The notes: a model not told the origin generated them from the sequence alone. A DNA stretch of 64,000 nt from Nilaparvata lugens (GCF_014356525.2 NC_052510.1:17713999-17777998), one strand, 5' to 3'. Numbered from the stretch's first letter, positions 38,173 to 52,260 are shown. Numbers and translations: made by a program.

Positions 38173-41100
38173 CTATCGTTTTGTCAGTTGAACTGGATAT
38201 CCATGAGTTAGTTCCAGCATGAAAATATTATTGTACTCTGCATTTTCTAGATTGAGGTCAGATGTGATCTTGTATTTTCTTATGACACTTCCAACCATTG
38301 TTTTCATCGAAAGCATAGCGTAGGCATGTCCTGGAACATAAAAGAGCATGTTTCAGTTATTACGATAATATTATTAATAGTAGAAGTTGAAGTGTCATCA
38401 ATCTCATAGTTGTTAATATAAGTGAAATAATATTATGTTAGAATTTATTATTATTCTATTGGTTAACATACGAAGAGAGAGATCAGTTATCTCAGCAAGA
38501 GATAAACACTAATTTTTTTCTATTAGTTCTGAGCAGAATGAAAAATATTTCATCCATTTTTCATTAAAATATTTCACCCATTTTTGTACTAGCTACACCC
38601 TTTGTATGGGTGACCACTTTGAGACGAACTCCATTGATTATTTTTTTTCAGTTCCAAATATCGCTTTCCGATGGTCCGGAACCCATCTAAAGCTTTAGGT
38701 CCACTCATCCCTCATCGTCTTCCGTCTCATTACTCACTCATAAGCCTAGAGCTCATGTGGCCATCAAACTCATAGCAAAAAACAAAGCAAGTATAGAGAG
38801 TACTTATAGCATCAACTTATTAGCAAAAGAAGAGAGTTTGAGTAGGTTTACCATATCCATGAGGAAATATTCTTGTTCAATACGAAATTCTCAAGTAGGT
38901 TGGCCCACTCAATTGAGAGAAATATATATTTCAATCCGATTTATGTAAAATTTTCTTTAATATGAAAGAGATGATGCAAATGTGGAATCGACAAAGATTA
39001 ACTTGCAAAATTAAAAATTAATTGCATTTAATGAGGAATTATAATTCTGAACTAATATTTTACACTCCAGTCAATTATTGTTCATCAATACAAAATACAG
39101 AGTGGACTTTATGTTAAATGTTGTTATTCCGTAAAGTTTTCATGGAAATTCATTGACTGTTCATAATGATGGATCAAATATTTTTATTGAGTTTGGCAAA
39201 TTTTATCTGTTTCATGTGGCATATAGTAAACGAGTTGACAATTAATAGTAATTCGATTAAATTTGAATACCTGGACAATTTCTGGGTCCGTATCCGAACG
39301 GTAGGTAGCTGTACTTCGGTCTCTTGGCAACTTCTTCAGGCAGGAAGTGATCAGGGTAAAACTCCTCGGGCTTTTTCCAGAACCTTGTATCACGATGCAC
39401 GGCGTAGAAGCAGATTTGGATCGATGTGCCGGATGGCAGAACAAGATCACCTGGAAATAAATTTTAATTAATAAATTATGGATTTTTCATTCAGATTCTT
39501 CCCAGATTACATGCTCTTCCAACAACGTTTGCCCACTTTTTATCTATGATTAGAAGGATTTAATTGTTCCAACTGATTAATTAAGTTTGATAGTAAGTCA
39601 GAGACGAGAAATCAATCTTTTTTTTTGTCGAGATTGAACTAGTGATTTGAGTTTTCTCTGAATATTGAAGACTTGAGTCCATCAATTAATCATAATCATG
39701 ATAAGATGATAAATTTTCATAAAATGTGATGATCTCTCATATGAGCTACAATTCTCAGAATGTAGTCAATAGCTACGAGTAGAAAATGACAACGAAGATC
39801 CGATAACAAGAATAACCAATATTTTCAATAATTGAGATCTATTCATGCATTGGATTTCCATCTATTTCTCCCAGTTCAAATGATTTTTTTTTCATAAAAA
39901 ATGTAATGAGTTACGATCCTCACAATGTAGTCAATTAATAATATTAACTTATTAGTAACTACAAATAGAAATTTACTAACAAAGTTCTGGTAACAAGAAT
40001 AATTGAAAGCTTCGATTGTAAGGCTTATTTTTGCAATGAACTTCTATTAATATCTTCAGCTTGAAGGGGAAATTCAGAATCGATGGATTTGAATACTCTT
40101 TGAACAATTTCATATCAGTTAGTTGAGCTCTAAAAAATATTACATAAATTTTAGCGTCTCTGCGAGTATAATACGAGTGTGTAAAGTTTTTTTTTGTATT
40201 CTAGAAGAGAATAGTAGCCCAGTCAACAAAGTGTTATAGAGGGAAAAGTTTGGAAGTCAATTTTTGACCCCGCCGTTCTGTTTAGGGTAGTGAGGAGGTG
40301 AGCATATCAAAAGTCCCCACCCCTACCCACTGTGTAAGAGGGTGGGGGTGGTTCAAAGGTACCATGTTTTGGTTTCTGGCATATAACTCGAAAATTATGC
40401 ATTCTACAGTCATGACCATTCGCTAAGAAATTGAAGCTTACATAATTTCCTACAATATTGATTTCATAACTTTTTCTATATCTCTCTCACTTTTCGAGAT
40501 ATCCGCTCTATAAGATGTGACATTTTTGAAAAAAAACACATTTCCCTTGAATTTTCTGCTATTTTTGCTCTTATAACTTTTTGAATATCGATGGGAAAAA
40601 TCCATGCTGATCATGAGCTTTTAGAGCATCAAATTCTCTTCAATTTTATGTATAATTTCACAAGTTTACGCACATCCCCACGACTGTTGCAGCAGCTTCA
40701 GTGTTGAGTGTGATATCTTCAGTTATGCAAAAATAGACCAATTGACAAAGGAATTTGGAGAGAATGTTTTGAACACAATTTTTGACTCAGTAGCTTTGTT
40801 GGGACCCGTGAGGAGGTGAACATATCGAAAGTTCTTATCCCTACCCCTTGTGTTAAAGGGATGAGGGTGGTTTAAAAGTTGCATTTTTCAATGTTTTGCT
40901 TACACGCTCATATCTTGAGAAAAATGCGTTCAACCGACATGACTAACTATTCAGAAATGAAGCTTGATAAATTCTGTACAATATTTGTTCCGTGGTGATT
41001 TGTTATTTCTCCAACAGTTTTCGAGATATACGCTCTTAAAATTGTTAAAATAATAGCTTTCGATCTAAAAGCTCATGATCAGCATGGATTTTTCCCATCG

Positions 41101-44100
41101 ATATTCAAAAAGTTATAAGAGCAAAAATAGCAAAAAATTCAAGGAAAATGTGTTTTTTCAAAAATATCACATCTTATAGAGCGGATATCTCGAAAAGTGA
41201 GAGAGATATAGAAAAAGTTGTGGAATCAATATTGTAGGAAATTATGTAAGCTTTAATTCCTTATAGAATAGTCATGACTGTAAAATGCATAATTTTCTAG
41301 TTATATGCCAAAATCCAAAAAAATGGTACCTTTGAACCACCCCCACCCCCTTAGCACAGGGGTTAGTGGTGGGGAATTTTGATATGTTCACCTCCTCACT
41401 ACCCTAAACAGAACTGCGCGGTCAAAAATTGTCTCCCAAACTTTTCCCTCTACACGTTTTTTTGAGCATTCATTGCCTGGACTATAGTGGAAGATGGGGA
41501 AATATCTTGAAATAGAAGGTTTTCCTATCTAGCTATGTTGTCCTATCTAGCTATCTTGCCCTCTTAAAATTACGGCTTAGATGCTATTGCTCGATTAAGT
41601 ATTCAAGGCGAATTTGAAGAAAGCGGCGGTCGATGTTGTGAGCTTGTGCCAATCACGATCAAAGTATGAATTTTTGGTACTTTTGAGATACTTCAAAACC
41701 TTGATATTACATTGGATTTAAGAAAAAAAAAATTCCAATTTTTATTGATTGGTTGAAAAAGACCCTGTACCATTCTATACAGATGTAAGATCTTCCACTT
41801 TCTGTGACCTTGTGGTCTACCTTGATGAACTCAATGATAAATATTATTTGAAACAAAATGGAATTCTGTGATAGTTTCTTTTTATTGCACTCACCAATAT
41901 CGTGGTCCCTTTCCAACTGCCTCACAATGACAGGGACAGAGAACAGTCTGAGGACCTCTTTGAGCACCATTTCCAAGTAGGGGAGGGTGGCCAGCTTGTG
42001 GATTGTGAACTCTCCATCCCCCACCACGTCAACAATTTCTTGGTACACTTTCTCCTGGATTTCGGGGTAAGCTCCTAGTAGGGCGAAAGCATAGGCAGTC
42101 GCTACACGTGTTGTGTCAGCACCCTGCAAATTTCATGAGATAATAATATATTTTCAGAAATATAAGTAATATATTATTGTTATTCTATTTCGCTTTAGTT
42201 CGACCAATCACATAGTTTCTTCAAACTACATCTGCATCAATCCACATCCAAAAATCAAACATGTTTCATCATTCTGTTCAATCCAATATTCGATCAGAAA
42301 TTATTTGACGTTTCATATTTCCAAGTTAGATAGGTATGAATGAATACCTTCTTTAGGATGCACACCTGAATCGAATAACTTTGCTCTGATAACCACTATG
42401 GAAGAAATAACAGAACCAATGTAGGAAGGCTGTTTAAAGCTACAGCAACTTATGAAGAATAATATGTTTAATTTTAATTTTGTTTATGGTATACCTCCTA
42501 TTTCTATGATTAATTCTATTTGATTTATATTATCACTTATACTATCAATTTCCTATTATTTATTCATTGGATAAAAAAATTACAATATCGGAATGAAAAA
42601 ATAGGCACTCATAATAGCTGCTTATGATAAATAGACAGGCAAGGAATTTGCAATCTCTACGAATTGATGTTGAAGATAAACCTTCGATTATAGACTACCT
42701 TGACTATGATATGAGAAATGTCAATAATATTTGATGGCATGATTGGCGTGACCTTGAAAATAATAATTTCACTTTCTTTACTCATTTCTTCTATCAGTTT
42801 CCTCTCCACTCTTCATCAGGTATGAGTTTCCTGTCTCTAGGTATGAGTGAGAATTATTAAATCAGAGATGAATAACAATTCGATTTTGTAATTATTCGTG
42901 AAACAAGGACTCAATGATATAATACATAATAGAACATAGTAGAATACTCAACTTACCGCAATGAATGTATCTGTTGTAAGGTATGTAAGTTCATCGATGG
43001 ACATGTGCTTGAACTGCTCGAGAATGGTGTCCAAATAGATGGATCTCTTTTTATCCAGGTCATCAACTGGACAACAGAAATTAAATTGAGGAATTGGTAG
43101 AAAAATGCTGCACTCTTCATTAATACGAACAAAATTGAGAATCAATACAGGTTCTTCTCATTCCTTGCATAAGTCATCTAAGTATTTATGAATTTAACAA
43201 TGTAATGTATTAGTCATCTAAGAGCATGACCACTAATATCGGTATGAAATGAAAATAGAAGTTCTATGCTTATCATAAAAGTTCATCTATCATAGAGAAA
43301 CGGATCAAATTAAAAAAAAATCACTGCTTATTGAACTCTGGTGAACAACAATTTTCAACTGATATTGGCCTGAAATGAAAATAGAAGTGCTATGAAAACT
43401 ATAAAAGTTTTTCTATTATAGAGAAACGGATCAAATTTAAAAAAATCACCGCTTATTGAACTCTGGTGAACAACAATTTTTAATTTTTAAGAGTATATTG
43501 AGGTAAATAGCTTTACTTTCATTTCCAATTCAAACTATTATTCATCCTTGAATGCATAGATGAGGAGGATGAATGATAACTTATCCTTCTAATCAAGCAT
43601 TTTGAATTATGATTTCTGCTCATTTTTCAATATGCTGTTCGTAGAGAAAATTCACTCAATGTAAAAATTAACAACTAATGGTATTGATTTCTATCAAAAC
43701 CGATAAAATCCTTGACTTACTCAGTCCATCCTTTGGATCCTCAGCCTGTTTGATACTGATCCTCTCAAGAATTACCTGAGAAAGATGAAGTAAAACATAA
43801 GAAAAATCATTTTCTAGAGAAAGGCTCGATAATAAATCGTGATCGCGAGACATTAATGCGAAGGCGATTCAAAGTTAGTTAGTTATTGATCAAGGTTGAC
43901 GAACTTTAATTTGTCTTGAACTAGATTCAATAGTATTCAACTGCCGTGCTTGAAGCTAATAGACAAAAGATAATTTGGAACCAATCGCAACGATCAATAA
44001 TATGATTTAATAATAATTAAAAAAGTAACAGTTTTTGAAAGAGATAAAACAAAGAAAAATGAGGAAATCTTTAATACCCATTCGTGCCCACTGATCCCAG

Positions 44101-47100
44101 ATTGGAACAGTTCATTATTGATGATATGATGTGAATAATATGAATTTGAAGGTGGATTTTACAATCCAAACATGATATCATTGCTTGAATGAAGACATTT
44201 ATCACATTCCAGATATTCTTAGTTTTTTATGAGTACAGAATATTAAAGTCCATGAGTTTTGACGTGTCATGTCATCAAATGGGAAGTGAGCTAAATATTT
44301 TTCTATTCATGTGAAAATCCCTCATTTTTATTTTTATCGATTATCAATATTCATTTCTTCAATGATTTCATGAAATTTCTTAGAATGGGTCATTCACAGT
44401 AATTGGAAATAGGATGTTTCTGAACAGGATCAGTGGGATTTCTGATAGATATTGAACCTATAATATTCACGTTATATGATGACAGATGATCTAGATTAAT
44501 GGTTTGAGGAGTCAGCAGGTAACTTACAATTTTTTCAAATCTTTCATTTGAAAAATGAACGCAGCATGCACTGTTAATTCTCTATGAAATCTATTCAGAA
44601 CTACAACAGCATTGAGAATTACTCTATTCAAGCTATTTGAATAGACTTTTTTTGAGTTGTTCAAATAGCATCATATGAAACTTTCATTAGAACAGCCAAC
44701 AGGATGTAGTTGTGTCAAACCTGTATAGAAATATTTGTTAATTAACTAATTGAATATCAAGTCAGGAATACCAAGTTCACCAACAAATAAAAGTTACATT
44801 ACTCTCTGATCAATCAACAGGTATTAATTGATTGCAGTAGCTAAGGAATGTCGGAAAACATGAGGTACAAGTGTGTACTCACCTGCTTGGCAAAGTCATG
44901 CAGTGGTTTGACGAAGGCATTCAGTTGCTTTGACCAGTTGGTGAAACGGAAAATCCAGTCCGACTGGTAATGGAGCGTGTAGAATCTCTTCTTGATTATT
45001 GTTACCGATCTGTAAAATTAAATGGAAAATAATCATGATTGCACTTGAAGATAATAATCAGGATAATAGTTGTGTAGTGTAGTAATAGTGATGGTTTTGT
45101 AGTGCTACAGTGAAACAACTTCAATTACATTCTACATAATATTCTTCAGGATTCAAGTGAAACATCAATTTATCACTCTAATGATTCAGTAGCTCAGTAA
45201 TTGAATTTTCATGTAGGCTAGTATTTTTGCAACTTTCAGTTTACTTATGATAGATTCGTCAAACATCAATTTTCTAATTGAAAACTACTTGCTATTCGAT
45301 CATGTTGAATCTGTGCGTTGGATGTTCCAGTTTTATCCAAGTTATTATCGGAATTATTATATTATTGCAGTTCTAAATGAGTTTATAAATGAACAGTTTG
45401 CATGGGGAATTGAAGGAATATAGGGTTTATAACTTACCCAACCACATTCTTGGCGAAATCACAACGATTCTCAATCTGTTCCTTGGATTTGACACCCATT
45501 AGAGTACCTGTGAATTGATAGTAGTTAATATCGATCGTATTAATTTAAATTTTGTTGAATCATATTATTGTAGAAGATGTATGAATATTCATTAGAGGAA
45601 TCGAATCTCATGAGTCCAAGCTCATTAGTTATCACAATGTGCGATTATGATAAGCTTTTAAAATCCTACCAGCTCATGCGTTTTGGCTCATTGAAAACGC
45701 TTCAGCTATCAATCACCTCATACTCAAACAGAGCAATTCATCATGAACCTTTTCCATTCTCACATCCACATGGATTCATGTCATCTCAGTCGATAAATAT
45801 TATATTTGCATTAGTTATTTTAATATTAAATTAATTTTGTTCAAAGTTGTTTGATGATCATAAGTCCTTGGAAGTTTTAAGTTGATGGCAGGATGAAGGA
45901 TCGATCGATCAATCCAGAAATAGTAAAAAAGTGTATACAATTATGATTTTGATCTGGTAACTTCATTGGTTTCTTATGCAAAGCTATAGGTGAATAGCTT
46001 GTATCAAACACAACCTAGTAAATTACAATGTATAGGCTAGTCATCAAATAATTGTTAATATTCGATAAAAAATATCAATTTATCTTATTATTTAACATTC
46101 AAAAATGATGGTGGCAATGAATAAATTCTTTCAATCGATTGCTTCGATTAATCTGATTCACTCGATAAATACATTCAACAGATCTATTAATCGTTTTATT
46201 GTTTTTTGGATATCAGTATCACTCACCACAGAGGAAATCCAGTGTGCATTTTGCCGTATAATCACCAATGTCAAAGGTGGGTTTGCCAACCTGTTCTTCC
46301 AATCGCTGAACAAGTACATCACTCTGCTCGTTGAAAGTTGTCAAGAAGTTTTCCAGAAGTTTCTGGTGGAAGGTTGGGTTCACCATTTTCCTTAGTTTAC
46401 GCCATCTGTCACCTGGAATCGCACATCAAAGAGGATTTCCACGATGAACAATGAAGTGGAGGATAATTATTGACTCACAAAAGATACGATGAATGGAAAA
46501 TTACAAAGAGAAACCATAGAATGCATTTTCCAAGATTGATAAAATGACAAATAATAAAAGGATAGGAAACGACAAAAAAACATTGAAAAACATTTTCCAA
46601 GAATGCTTCCTGATGTCTTCAGTTTTACAGAATAAGATCATTCAGATGAGAGAGTAAGAATCAATCCTACATCATTATTACACTTTTAGTAGTTGAACCT
46701 CATAGATTTGGGTCTCTGAGGAATCAACTCGAGACACATAATATGTGAGTATGAGTCAAATATGTGATTAAGAACGGAATAGAAGGATGAGACCATACTC
46801 GAGAAACGGGGAAACGGAAGAGATAAATGTGAGAGGAAGTATAAAAGACTCATTTTCATGATTTACTCACCTGATGCTACGAATATTCCATCAGAGTGAG
46901 CTTTGAAAAACCTGTAAGTAGGATCTTTGTTGGTTCCATATTCACTACTGAGGATGGCCTGAGGAAAGAGAAACAGTAAAATGTCCAAATCAGTATTACA
47001 AGTGAGATTCTAAAGAATATGATTAAACAACACTTGAAAATAATATTGTATTTGGTTATTTACTAAGATATCTGCCACTGAATAAGATATTTTTCCACTT

Positions 47101-50100
47101 TCTGTTCTATTGGAAAAATGTCGTCGGTAAGTGAAGAAAAGAGGACCTGGTAAATTATTGCAGGAAGATGGAGATTGAATTTTCCATTAATTCAATTCGA
47201 ATTTTCATGAAATTTTCAGAAGTCTGTTACTTATTTCGCTCTCTGGATTAGAATTCTGCATATTTTCAACATTATAATCAATTGCATAAGAATTTATAAT
47301 ATTGATTACAAATTTTCATAAAAATCATTTACATGGATTTTTATTTATTTATTTTTCGTTCAACCTACCTCAATGTGCTTCGGCTCTGCAAGATTCACCC
47401 AGAGGAAGGGACCGAGCCAAACTCTCACAGTGGACCCGTACGTTTTCATCAACTCCAGCTGAATATTGTTGTAACCTAAAACATGTAGTGGGGTTAGATC
47501 CATTGATGGAATCAACAACCAACTGTTGTAAGAAATATTGTGGGGATGGAGATTTTCATTCAATTGTCATTGATTTGATATGTGCAGAAATGGGAATGAC
47601 GAATTTTCCATGTAATTTTTACTACCTAGAATTAACCAAATATGGACGATTGATGACAGGAAGTTGCAAAATAAATGTACCTTTTATATTTAAAAAAATG
47701 CTCGATCCATTATAATGTTAATCAAGAATTTTCTTTGTAGCTAATTCTTATGAGGTTACGAGATTTGAATTATTCTAATCTAATGATAAATATTTAGTGT
47801 TTCAATTCAGATTTGAATGAAATTTCAATTATTCAACGTATAGTCTCAATAAATATCATTAGAGAGATTTACAAAAATCATGAATTCAAACTGACGGAGA
47901 AATAACCATAGCAAAGATCATTCCGGAACATTTTCTCAAAAGTATAAAGAATTTAAATGTTTTCAAATGCTGGCTCGTTGACCATGATTGTTACACCAAT
48001 TTGATGATCAGAATTCGAACTAGAATATAATAATAGATTCTAGTATCCAAGAGTCCCATTTACTGATATGTAATGGCAATGATTGTTCTTGACAAACTGT
48101 TTAAACTTGGGAGCATATCACATTTATCTCTAAACAATTGATAAAGGACAAGTGTCGTATTCATACAATCCTATTATTCTAATTTTTATAAGAAAGCAAA
48201 GAATTTAGAATTCTCATAACTAAAATATTTCTGATAACATATTTCCGATGTTATCTCTATTATCAAAGGGAGCTTCTAGTATTATATCGGAACATGACGA
48301 TTATAATGAAAATTTAATCATTCATCGTCAAAATATATTTAACGTGGAGTTTGATACCAATAATTATTGTCATTTTTCATCATTTCTTCTCATTCTATTC
48401 CACTAGTGAACCGTTATTTTAATCGATTTCAACTCACCTTCCATGTCGAGACCAAAGAAGGAATGAGCGTTTCCTATGAGAGGCAATGTCGGAGGGCCTG
48501 GTATCTTGGATATCATTGCCGAAATCCGTTGCATTCTCCTCATGTACCAAGTCACAAAACCCACAGCAAAGAACATGAGTAGATAGGGCAGTAGCATGAT
48601 GACTCGCTCCTCTACACCAGTAATCCATTTTGCTGTAACAGCAGAAATGTTATGATGAGTAGAATAATTGAGATTCTTTTGGATTCTTGATGTCCAAGAA
48701 TTATTGCGGATTAATCAGAAAGATCAAGAAGAGAAATAATTGATGAACCAAAAAAATTACGTACGGACTCACTTTTTTTCTGTAAATATGAAATGAATGA
48801 CATCTTATTCAATCAATATGTTTATCAGAATGTTTTGCGAAGCAATTTCCAATAATTAACGTTTATCGGGATAAAATCTGAAGTACAGAGAGTTTTATTG
48901 AATATTTTAAAAATTAACTTTACAATAATTCTTTCTATGTTTTCCGTCGACAAACCAACATGAAGTTCTAGTAAAAATTAAAAAAAAATATACTTCGAAA
49001 ACTTTCATGGGAAACATGTTACCAGCATCTCAGAAAGGAGTAGATATGAGCCATGTGTTTGTACTTTGATTCACTATTAATTTAGCAAAATATCATAATC
49101 TCCATAGTTTGTCCATCATAGCTCAATAATTCAAAGCATTAGTTTGTAGAACACAGAGATGGAAGAGAAACCTTATCAAATGAAACCTTCTATTTGACAT
49201 TTCCAATGTATGGAGCCTCCATTGATTCCATCAGAAAATGTGTCTATTACAACTACACAAACCTAACATCTTTTTCTCTCATTTTGACAAAAAAATTAAT
49301 AATATACCGAACTGGATAAATCCAGCACGCATTTATTTCGAAATGATTTCGAGAAAATTCATCCAATTACTATCAAGAGGAATCAGATACGAGGCTACCA
49401 GCTGGGTATAATGAAGCGAGCCACTTGACTCTCAATCAAATAAAAACCAGATTAAAACAAAAATCCGCTTGAAAAAGTCTGGAAGCAGGCAAGTGGTTGA
49501 TAGGTCATTTTTCCTCATCGCCAGATTGTTCACAGTCTGTTTTTCTCACATCCATCATGCAGAGTTTTGGGACTCGTTACATAAGAGGTCTCGAATCTCT
49601 CAATCCAAGAATGAACCAGGAACATTTCAGTTTTCTATCCCAAGGTCAGTCCTAAACGCGCTAGCCATATTCTAAGATAACGTTCTCCAAAAAGTTGTTT
49701 TTATACGAGTGTAGACTATAGTAAGAGGCATTGGAGAGGTCAATGTGGAACAATAAAATACACAATTTAAATGTTTATCTCGCGTATTATGCAAGCAAAT
49801 TCTAGTGTGAGAGTTTAAATCTGACAAGATGAAGAGTATCATTATTGTCTGTTCCATTCAATGCCACATCAATAGGTTTTTGATCTAAATGATAGCGATA
49901 ATTATAAAGTAGATTCAGGAAGGATAAATTATTGCATGTAACAGTCTTAACTATACTCTGATTGTAGGTATATGGTAAGTGGAGCAGTTATCGCTCTGTA
50001 TGTAATTTATTGCATTTAAGCTACGAGCTCTAAACGGTATTCAGTACGATCAAGGTCACTTGTTATGGTATAACACGAAAATGTGCGTTTTGTTAGTTAT

Positions 50101-52105
50101 TTGATGGTAGGCAATGAGACGTTTCCACCTTGGTGAAGATATAAAATATGAGGGTTGTAAAGTTCCTGGTGGTTGTCAGTAATTGATAACAAGGAATTGA
50201 TGACTTTGATGTTGATTTTTTGAGACAGAAGCTCGACAACACATAACGATTTTTAATATCAAAAACTGAATGAAAATTGTTTCGTGATATTTAACTCTTG
50301 ACTTTCTCCAGTGAACACTGAGAATACATTAAAAATGATAAATGCTTAAAAAAAGTTTCTGTTTGGATAAATTTTGCATTTCTTTAAAAAAAGACAACTT
50401 TTGGGATCCCTTCACAAATCATTTATGGATTCAAAATCATTTTTGACAACATTCTCATGCCATTGGAAAACTGCATTTGATTTCGAAGAATATTATGATT
50501 ACGAGGCTCTCAAGTTTTGTACTTTTGTAAACCCATCAGGAAGTTTATTTCTGTCCTGAAAATTTTCAGCAGTTAATTTATAGCATTCATGAATAATTTG
50601 AATTTTTAGCTATCCAAGAAATCGTTTAATCTTCGACATGTACAATCCACTTCCTTCAAAAAATATCAGTCAATGAGTCAATTGAAAAAAATTTATTATT
50701 GATAATTACCTGTGTTGAGATATGTAATGTATATTACTCATGTATAAAATTCAATTGAACCAATTGACAGTTTGCTGTAATCATAACAGAATAATGATAG
50801 AATTAAAACTAATATAATAGTCTTTTCAATAGTATCAATTATTGCTCTAACCAGAGAATTCCAAATGTTTAATGTTCATCATCAACCAAAATCTCAATAA
50901 AATTAGAAGGCTAATCAACGGCTAGATTGATGAATGAGCTGTAATCTCAATTCAATGAACATAGACAGCTTCGAGAGTTAGGCTATATCGTCCTGAATAT
51001 GATACAATAAATCCAGTTTCCCATTGAAGTGATTGGATGTAGAGAACTATTTGAGCTTTGATTGCTGAATAATTATTGTTCTCCATAAAAAATCATCTTT
51101 GGAAATATCCCGTGGATTATCACTCCTCCAATAAATAATAATAATAAGATAATGCTTTTCGTAATATTACACGAGTCTTATTCTCCTAAATTTGAAAATG
51201 ATTCAATGTATCAACCTATTATTTTTCAATGACAAAGTATGAGAGGTTGATCGTCTAGTTCCTCTTCCTCTCCAGTTGAACCAAGAGATGGTACATACTT
51301 CAGCTGCGTTTACACGAGAGTTATTAACAAAATGTTGATAACTCAATCCTTATAGGTTGTATTAGATTGAACATAGCTTATCATACACATGATGAACATA
51401 TGTGTTTGTCAAGTTCCGTGCAATCTAATAGAATCTATGACGATTAAGTTATTAACATTTTGTTAATAACTTTTGTGTAAACGCAGCCTAAGTAAGTTAT
51501 TATGAGCGGGGGACTTTATGCTACCATTCTGGAAGGCAAGCGGAGTTCACAATATTAATTAATTAATTGAAAGGTTATCTAAAACATTTGATAGTCCTTG
51601 GGTATTTCATTTTGATATTGTAACTTGTTCATACAATTATCGTGAAACATTTAATTTTGGAGCCCTTCCAAAAGGAAATTAACTCCATGGTAACTGGAAT
51701 TCAGAAATATTCAAGAAAGTTCAAAGAACGTAATATTGCCAAATACCAGTTGTAAAAGAGTTGTGATTCAACGAATTTTTTTATCACAAATTGAAGATCT
51801 TTAGGAGATTTCCTGACTTTATGAGTGGATCTAATATTCTTTAGTACTTGCATGTCAAATTGAAATGTGGTTAATCGAAAGTTGTTAATGGAAATTGAAT
51901 AATATAGATCAATCAAAGAGATCGAACATTTTTCAAAGAGATACATTTTTTCTTATTTAATTTTGAGAATGAATTTGCTTCACAGTCAAAAATAACAGTG
52001 GATCATTATTGGCTTCAAGTGTTGATAGTTGATATTCAGTTTTTTACAAATTACTATATTGATGACATGTTATTTTCCTATCCTACCTGTTAGTTTGGCA
52101 GCCAT
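38173..52105 (-). CDS. CYP4-clan cytochrome P450, copy 2 (complete, 12 exons)
   Basis: Microsomal heme monooxygenase of the CYP4 clan, expected in the ER membrane and fed electrons by P450 reductase; substrate unknown. Coding exons, 5' to 3' on the minus strand: 52105-52087, 48632-48438, 47475-47369, 46958-46871, 46412-46227, 45507-45438, 45009-44883, 43775-43721, 43066-42957, 42123-41895, 39450-39271, 38330-38173. Every junction is GT-AG and the frame stays open for 1524 nt, giving 507 residues, a normal family length. Visible parts: membrane anchor about 17-37, hinge IPGPP 50-54, WRKLR 140-144, I-helix AGADTT 319-324, KEVLR with E375 and R378, PDHF in place of PERF, and heme loop FGYGPRNCPG 447-456 with Cys454. 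The start MAAKLT comes from a 19-nt exon whose phase fits exon 2 exactly. The I-helix lacks the CYP4 glutamate, so the subfamily is left open; it could be a delphacid-type CYP4-clan family rather than CYP4 itself. Confidence 0.93.
39271..39450 (-). CDS. P450 copy 2, exon 11: heme-thiolate loop exon
   Basis: Encodes LPSGT, AVHRDTRFW, PDHFLPEE and the heme loop FGYGPRNCPG, where the cysteine is the axial heme ligand. It fits the consensus FxxGxRxCxG. The residue after Cys is Pro, where CYP4 members usually have Ile or Leu. The copy 1 counterpart at 8349-8528 has an identical ten-residue loop. Confidence 0.93.
40235..41490. repeat. Foldback repeat in intron 10 of P450 copy 2, related to the copy 1 element
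   Basis: Outer arms 40237-40645 and 41058-41452 are reverse complements (box 'gaaaagtttggaag', 'ctgtttagggtagtgaggagg', 'aactcgaaaattatgcat'). An inner unit at about 40740-40900 resembles the unit at 9330-9480 in the copy 1 element. The right end continues to about 41486 with sequence also found next to the single arm at 24957. No open frame looks like a protein. Confidence 0.8.
41895..42123 (-). CDS. P450 copy 2, exon 10: I-helix and ExxR exon
   Basis: Starts at GADTT, preceded by FIA from exon 9, and runs through VYQE and the K-helix KEVLR, ending at RDHDI with one base of a split glycine codon. The Asp-Thr pair used for oxygen activation is present. The position where classical CYP4 proteins carry the heme-linking Glu is Ala. 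The matching exon of copy 1 is 11263-11491 and has the same residues at these sites. Confidence 0.92.
43234..43485. repeat. 126-bp tandem duplication in intron 8 of P450 copy 2
   Basis: The segment TGAAATGAAAATAGAAG...GAACTCTGGTGAACAACAA occurs twice, offset by 126 bp (43245 and 43371), with scattered differences. It does not touch the splice sites at 43721 or 43066. Confidence 0.88.
48438..48632 (-). CDS. P450 copy 2, exon 2: membrane anchor and proline hinge
   Basis: Encodes a polar stretch, the hydrophobic anchor (about residues 17-37), a basic stop-transfer cluster (YMRRMQR) and the KIPGPP hinge followed by IGNAH, ending in GLDMEG at a phase-1 donor. The anchor core and basic cluster are identical in copy 1 (23896-24069). 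Confidence 0.9.
51302..51488. mobile_element. 187-bp MITE with ~40-bp inverted ends, in intron 1 region upstream of P450 copy 2 exon 2
   Basis: Left end AGCTGCGTTTACACGAGAGT and right end read inward GGCTGCGTTTACACAAAAGT, both continuing TATTAACAAAATGTT, are reverse complements. No transposase and no convincing target duplication. It lies inside intron 1 of P450 copy 2. Confidence 0.8.
52087..52105 (-). CDS. P450 copy 2, exon 1 (start codon, MAAKLT)
   Basis: A 19-nt coding exon: ATG, five further codons, then one base of a split codon, followed directly by the donor GTAGG. Joined to the acceptor before 48632 it gives a GCA codon and continues K-W-I-T-G-V-E-E-R into the membrane anchor. The pairing rests on phase, splice consensus and the expected hydrophilic N-terminal tip of microsomal P450s. 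The alternative start is the internal Met at residue 19 in exon 2, which would remove the polar tip but leave most of the anchor. Confidence 0.72.
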
Positions 52106-52260
52106 AATCCTTCGGTAAATTTAGCAATTACACAAGGAAGGTATCTGCTGCACGACTGTTACCTGGTACAACTCACTACTAAACGCACAGTTCGAAATAA
52201 TTCGCGCTCTACAAAGTTGAAGAAGCCGGGTCCGGCTACAAGATCATTCATCCCACCACC
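52106..52260 (-). promoter_or_regulatory. 5' leader and possible promoter zone of P450 copy 2
   Basis: Sequence directly upstream of the copy 2 ATG. It is less AT-rich than its surroundings, lies outside any recognised repeat and has no in-frame coding extension. No TATA box is evident. The leader could also be spliced further upstream. The call rests on position only. Confidence 0.3.

Noticed and set aside
39184..39471. Frames on both strands over P450 copy 2 exon 11
   Set aside because: Shadows of the real exon in other frames; only the frame carrying the heme loop fits the gene model.
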